Of a stretch of DNA of 64,000 nt, positions 60,533 through 64,000 are shown in pieces. Under the pieces are notes generated by a model. The model made no database searches. It was not told the DNA's origin and saw only the letters and a program-made list of their open reading frames with translations. The translations under genes were made by a program, and so were the position numbers. The DNA comes from Claveliimonas acetigenes. Its GTDB lineage: Bacteria > Bacillota > Clostridia > Lachnospirales > Lachnospiraceae. The stretch covers positions 5,397 to 69,396 of the forward strand of contig NZ_JAOQJU010000015.1 in assembly GCF_025567385.1 (NCBI RefSeq), read 5' to 3'. The number at the start of each line of letters is the position of its first letter. Position 1 is the first letter of the stretch.

Positions 60533-61491
60533 ATGAGAAAAAATCCGAAACTTGAGGTAGTGGCACTGCAATGGCTGGAGAATTCTAAGATGCGCATTAA
60601 AGAATCTTCCTACGTGAAATACGCAAATATGCTTCAGAAACATATTTTGCCGGAAATGGGAGAAGTTCGTATGAAACGCCTTACGACTGAAATGGTGGAA
60701 AGATTTGTTCAGGGGAAGCTGACTTGCGGAAAGTTGGATGGTAATGGAGGATTGTCGGAGAAGACAGTAAAGGACATACTGGTGGTTCTAAAAGCAATTT
60801 GTCAGTTTGCGGAGCAGATGGATATAGAGGCTCCGTGCCGGTTCCATTTGATTCGCATAAGGCAAAATGACAGTGAAATACATGTGCTGGGAAAGCAGGA
60901 GCAGAAGCGGCTGGAAGAGTACCTCATGGAAGATGACAGCCTGCTGAAAACAGGGGTGCTCATCAGTCTTTATATGGGATTGAGACTGGGAGAAGTATGT
61001 GCGTTGAAAAAGAATAACATATTATATAATGAAGAAATTCTGCAGGTACGTTTTACAATGCAGCGCATACAGAATTTTGAAAACAAGGAGTCAGGAAAGA
61101 CTAAGATTATTGTCACAGAGCCAAAAAGCAATTGTTCTGTCCGTGATATTCCGATACCGGCATTTTTGATGAAGCGATTAAAGAACCTGGAAGATGCTTC
61201 AGATAATGCTTATGTACTGACCGGGCTTGTAAATAAATATATAGAGCCAAGGCGGATGGAAAATATTTTTAAAAATATTTGGAAGAATGCCAGTTAGAGG
61301 TGATGAACTACCACACACTGCGGCACACATTTGCGACAAGGTGCATAGAGGAAGGGGTTGATGTGAAATCGCTGAGTGAGATTCTGGGACATGCAAATGT
61401 AAATATCACTTTGAATCGATATGTGCATTCGTCGATGGAGCAAAAGCGGCGGTGCATGGAGAAATTGCTGCTGCAAGGAGAAAAAGAATAA
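60533..61491 (+). pseudogene. Tyrosine-type site-specific integrase, frameshifted
   Basis: Residues 1-95 are the SAM-like core-binding domain (EVVALQWLENSKMRIKESSY, VYAN... ILPEMGEVRMKRLTTEMVE). The catalytic domain begins near 115, with the first arginine in LYMGLRLGEVCAL (R151). After ENIFKNI the frame breaks (61270-61279, one base missing) and continues LEECQLEVMNYHTLRHTFAT (H-x-x-R) and LGHANVNITLNRYVH with the tyrosine nucleophile, to 61491. All catalytic residues are present but split between two frames, so this copy should not recombine. Confidence 0.85.
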
Positions 61492-61509
61492 TAAAAACAG
61501 GTCTGTTAT

Positions 61510-61878
61510 GTGTACAATAAATTTTCCGTGTGTGGTATACTGGGGAAAGCAACATCATATGATAATTCTATTGTAATAGGTTCCAGGGTAATTGACAGCC
61601 CTGTTTTGGGAGCGATTACGCCACAGGAATTATCCGGTGGCGTGAAAACGCTGATATTGATCGCGCATGTGCCGGACAAAATTTTCAATGCGTCGACATG
61701 TGGGGATAATTGTGCGAAATGGCTTTTGAAAATGGGAGAAAAGAAAGATATTACAATAAATCTTCGACATCTTATGGATTTTGGAAGGCAGGAATTTGTG
61801 ATAAATATACTGAACACGAACCAGATTGTGCATGATATGAGAGAACTGATTCCGATTGCGGGGATGATTGTGCGGTAG
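61510..61878 (+). CDS. Conserved hypothetical protein paired with a P-loop gene
   Basis: The 122-residue protein (GTG start, MYNKFSVCGILGKATSYDNS ... NASTCGDNCAKWLLKMGEKK) has no known function. In my recollection this short protein and the following P-loop protein occur together in integrative elements of Clostridia, which fits its place between an integrase and the P-loop gene. The spacing to the next start is 11 bp with AGGAGGGA. Confidence 0.55.
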   Translation: MYNKFSVCGILGKATSYDNSIVIGSRVIDSPVLGAITPQELSGGVKTLILIAHVPDKIFNASTCGDNCAKWLLKMGEKKDITINLRHLMDFGRQEFVINILNTNQIVHDMRELIPIAGMIVR

Positions 61879-61889
61879 GAGGGAACAGT

Positions 61890-62296
61890 ATGAAGGGAAG
61901 TTACAAAATTGTTGTTCAAAATTCAAAGGTGCGATATGATTTTGTGATTCGGAGAAATATTACCATTATTAGAGGTGACAGTGCGACAGGAAAGACGACA
62001 CTTGTAGAGCTGATAAGAGAATATTATGAAGACGGCGATGAAAGTGGAATTGTGCTTTCTTGTGAAAAAGAGTGCGCTGTGTTAGAGGACGAGATTGGGA
62101 AGCTGTTCTTGCAACTAAAAAAGATAGTATTTTGTTTATAGACGAAGGGAATCGATTTGTTCATTCCAAAGAGTTTGCAAAAGCAATTCAGAAAACAGAT
62201 AATTATTATGTAATTGTGACAAGAGAAGGGGTGGAAAGTCTTCCACATAGTGTTGAGGAAATATATGGAAGACGGGAGTCAGGGAAGGATGGTTAA
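61890..62296 (+). pseudogene. Small P-loop ATPase-like protein, frameshifted
   Basis: The first part (MKGSYKIVVQNSKVRYDFVI, then RRNITIIRGDSATGKTTLVE) holds a Walker A motif GDSATGKTT. It shifts out of frame near 62090 and ends at TAG-type stop 62139. The frame then needed (GRDWEAVLATKKDSILFIDE, GNRFVHSKEFAKAIQ) contains the Walker B-like ILFIDEG and runs to 62296. Restoring one G in GAGGACG joins them into a protein of about 135 residues. With the lesion, ATP-binding and Walker B halves are separated. Confidence 0.75.
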
Positions 62297-63058
62297 ATGC
62301 GAAAGAAACCAAGAGAACAGGCAATAGAAGAACTAACATTAATGCTCATGTATTTGAATCGTTTTTCAGATAATAATGAGTATGCACGCTTTAGAGAAAT
62401 CAGTTGGAAGGGATACGATTATGACACGCTGGCGCAATTGAATGAGCGGGATCTTGTTTACTCTCCAAAGGGAAAAGTATCATATTTCACAGAAGCCGGG
62501 AGAGAAAAAGCAAGAGAATTGCTCGTGAAATATGGGCTTTCAGATTATGCATTTTATGAAAAATATGAATTCCGCTTCATTCGCCCGGAGGAAGCGGAGG
62601 CAGCAGCCGAGATAGAAGCGATTTGTTTTCCGCCAAGTGAAACCTGTACGTTAGACATTATGAAAGAAAGGGTATCCCTAGCGGGAGATTGTTTCCTGGT
62701 GGCGATTGACAGAGAGACGGGTCGTATGATTGGTTTTGTAAATGGTCTTTGTACCAATGAATGGTCGCTGCGGGATGAATTATTTACAGATACCAGCCTT
62801 CATGACCCGGATGGGTGTAATATCATGATTTGCAGTGTAGCTGTCCTTCCGGAATATCGGAAACAGGGGATTGCAAGAGAGATGATGTGGGAATTCCTCC
62901 GTAAGCAGCAGGCACAGGGAAGAAAACAGGCAGTGCTGACGTGTGTTCCGTCTAAGGTGAAAATGTATAAGAAATTTGGGTTTGTTGACAGAGGAGAATC
63001 CGAATCAACCTGGGGCGGAGAAAAGTGGCATGAAATGTTTTGCACGTTAAATTTATAA
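62297..63058 (+). CDS. GNAT acetyltransferase with an N-terminal helical domain
   Basis: Residues 1-85 are a helical, winged-helix-like domain (REQAIEELTLMLMYLNRFSD, then SWKGYDYDTLAQLNERDLVY). Residues about 92-253 form a GNAT domain with the acetyl-CoA loop in SVAVLPEYRKQGIAREMMWE and the C-terminal MYKKFGFVDRGES. The donor site looks complete and resembles the arylalkylamine N-acetyltransferase group. The start ATG abuts the stop of the P-loop relic. The N-terminal domain may bind DNA or protein and direct acetylation to it; substrate unknown. Confidence 0.8.
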   Translation: MRKKPREQAIEELTLMLMYLNRFSDNNEYARFREISWKGYDYDTLAQLNERDLVYSPKGKVSYFTEAGREKARELLVKYGLSDYAFYEKYEFRFIRPEEAEAAAEIEAICFPPSETCTLDIMKERVSLAGDCFLVAIDRETGRMIGFVNGLCTNEWSLRDELFTDTSLHDPDGCNIMICSVAVLPEYRKQGIAREMMWEFLRKQQAQGRKQAVLTCVPSKVKMYKKFGFVDRGESESTWGGEKWHEMFCTLNL

Positions 63059-63305
63059 GTAGTTAGAAATTATAGTGGTTTTTTAATCTTAACGGTATTA
63101 TATGTAGTTTCTTTGCCTTTTGTATTTTACGTTGATAGATTGAGGTCTGCTAGATGAATTGAATTAATCATTTCGAGAAGCGTAATGGGAATAATTTTTC
63201 TGGAAGAGTGATTATGAAACAACTACATGACAACTATACAGGCAAGTGTTACAATATAGCTATAGATAGGAAAAGTGTTTGAAAGGAGTATTTTAGGGGA
63301 AATTT
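63059..63305 (+). other. AT-rich gap without an evident gene
   Basis: This 247-bp stretch has no supportable reading frame, hairpin or strong promoter consensus. An AAGGAG near 63281 is too far from ATG 63306 to serve it; GGGGAAA just before the start is the likely ribosome site. Confidence 0.5.
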
Positions 63306-63686
63306 ATGATTTTGTTTCATGGCAGTAATGTAGAGGTAAAAGTTCCTCAAATTATCAAGTCCAAAAGGTTATTAGATTTCGGAACAGGATTCTATCTTAC
63401 CAGTGACTTTGAACAGGCAAAGAAATGGGCTGTTCGCACAACGAATAGAAGGGAAGCAGGTGTTCCGATTATTTCTGTTTTTGAAATTGATGACAGTCAA
63501 CTGGAAAGATTAGACACACTTATCTTTGAGCAGGCAATTCGTACTGTAAACAATTATTTGAAAGGTTATTTTACAGAGGAAATTGCGATTCAACTGTTGC
63601 TACCACAAAAATTAAAAGACCAGTATGCTTTTAAGACAGAAAAAGCTTTGGCTATTCTTGGATTTAAAGAGGTAAGATTTGTATGA
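63306..63686 (+). CDS. DUF3990-type protein (ADP-ribosyltransferase-like), internally shortened
   Basis: The 126-residue protein begins with the DUF3990 hallmark MILFHGSNVEVKVPQIIKSK and LLDFGTGFYLTSDFEQAKKW (ART-like H and Y-type motifs) and ends with YAFKTEKALAILGFKE. Relatives are about 160 residues and contain a middle segment with a YDLVYGPVAND-type motif, which is absent here between LDTLIFEQ and AIRTVNNYL. The frame is intact, so this is an in-frame deletion of about 30-40 residues that probably removes part of the active site. It overlaps the next gene by 4 nt. Confidence 0.7.
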   Translation: MILFHGSNVEVKVPQIIKSKRLLDFGTGFYLTSDFEQAKKWAVRTTNRREAGVPIISVFEIDDSQLERLDTLIFEQAIRTVNNYLKGYFTEEIAIQLLLPQKLKDQYAFKTEKALAILGFKEVRFV

Positions 63687-63973
63687 AGAAATTAGAACCT
63701 GAGATTGTAGATTATTATAATAATGAAGTAGTCGTAATGATAGCAGAAAAATATGGGATGAGTCAGATGGATGCTTTGAAAGCGTTTGTCAATTCTAAAA
63801 CCCATGAAATGATTGAAAATGCTGAGTGCGGCATGACGGATTTTGGAGCTGAGGCGATATTTGAGATATGGGAATGTGAGAAGATTACAGGAGATCCGAG
63901 AAAATCCATATATATAAGCAATTTGGTGATATGTCAAGAGGAAAATGAAAAAGATTTTTTTGGAAAAGGGTAA
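63683..63973 (+). CDS. DUF3791 protein, likely partner of the DUF3990 protein
   Basis: The 96-residue protein has the DUF3791 pattern (VVVMIAEKYGMSQMDALKAF, then a short C-terminus) and its ATG overlaps the DUF3990 stop (ATGA), showing translational coupling. DUF3791/DUF3990 genes are habitual neighbours and are thought to form toxin-antitoxin-like units, with this protein as the candidate antitoxin. Its intactness beside a shortened partner fits loss of the toxin first. Confidence 0.7.
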   Translation: MKKLEPEIVDYYNNEVVVMIAEKYGMSQMDALKAFVNSKTHEMIENAECGMTDFGAEAIFEIWECEKITGDPRKSIYISNLVICQEENEKDFFGKG

Positions 63974-64000
63974 CCTTAATAGACCTACGGTCTAAAAGAA

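Noticed and set aside
1..64000. tRNA, rRNA or CRISPR loci
   Set aside because: No cloverleaf-like sequence, rRNA motif or spaced repeat array was recognised on either strand.

Overview
The window comes from a low-GC, Gram-positive anaerobe, most likely a gut Clostridia of the Lachnospiraceae. This rests on the gene repertoire (2-hydroxyacyl-CoA dehydratase activase genes, O-acetylhomoserine sulfhydrylase, YtrA-type GntR with ABC genes, a NusG-like LoaP, strong AGGAGG ribosome sites, TTGACA/TATAAT promoters); no rRNA or tRNA gene is present to confirm it.

Layout. 1-21 kb is mostly housekeeping: a damaged PAP2/CDP-alcohol phosphotransferase fusion; a TetR gene with an ABC efflux gene split by a stop codon; an operon with an LPG-synthase-like membrane protein, a GT8 enzyme and dehydratase-activation genes (one internally deleted); a drug/metabolite transporter; a GntR-ABC operon; a DNA glycosylase; a GH18/LysM protein; a sulfur-assimilation cluster (Rrf2, cysK, O-acetylhomoserine sulfhydrylase, Rrf2); and an EF-G/TetM-like GTPase fused to a NYN nuclease domain.

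21.5-50.2 kb is a surface-polysaccharide (capsule-type) locus. A membrane sugar-nucleotide dehydratase comes first, then an unusual leader with competing hairpins, the antiterminator gene loaP, and an intrinsic terminator exactly where LoaP should act. A long AT-rich co-directional operon follows: a fused initiating sugar transferase/GT4, several GT4 and GT2 enzymes, a Wzy-like polymerase, WecB, a CDP-glycerol transferase, a pyruvyl transferase and a Wzx flippase. capE-capF-capG (UDP-L-FucNAc synthesis) end the locus. Between the flippase and capE sits a 7-kb cassette that does not belong to sugar chemistry: an ADP-ribosyltransferase-like protein, a frameshifted SLATT-type 2-TM protein, a 1495-residue HD plus Hsp90-like ATPase, and an ImmA/IrrE-like protein that has lost the first metal-binding His. 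This looks like an embedded defence or conflict system.

50.2-64 kb is an accessory island full of decayed mobile and conflict genes. It holds a BRO-N antirepressor remnant, an ImmA/IrrE peptidase next to a 2-TM protein, an unknown 1080-residue protein with a TIR/nucleoside-deoxyribosyltransferase-like N-terminus translationally coupled to a 2-TM/macro protein resembling the type II Thoeris effector ThsA, an AAA-type gene without its P-loop segment, a frameshifted tyrosine integrase, a frameshifted P-loop gene, a GNAT fusion, and a DUF3990/DUF3791 toxin-antitoxin-like pair. Two homologous promoter-plus-hairpin leaders with compensatory base changes lie 4.1 kb apart in this island.

Across the window about fourteen genes carry lesions (single-base deletions, premature stops, internal deletions that keep both gene ends), whereas nearly all polysaccharide genes are intact. 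The strongest leads are the Thoeris-like pair (54.5-58.6 kb), the HD-Hsp90/SLATT/ART-like cassette (39.9-46.8 kb), and the paired leader RNAs.
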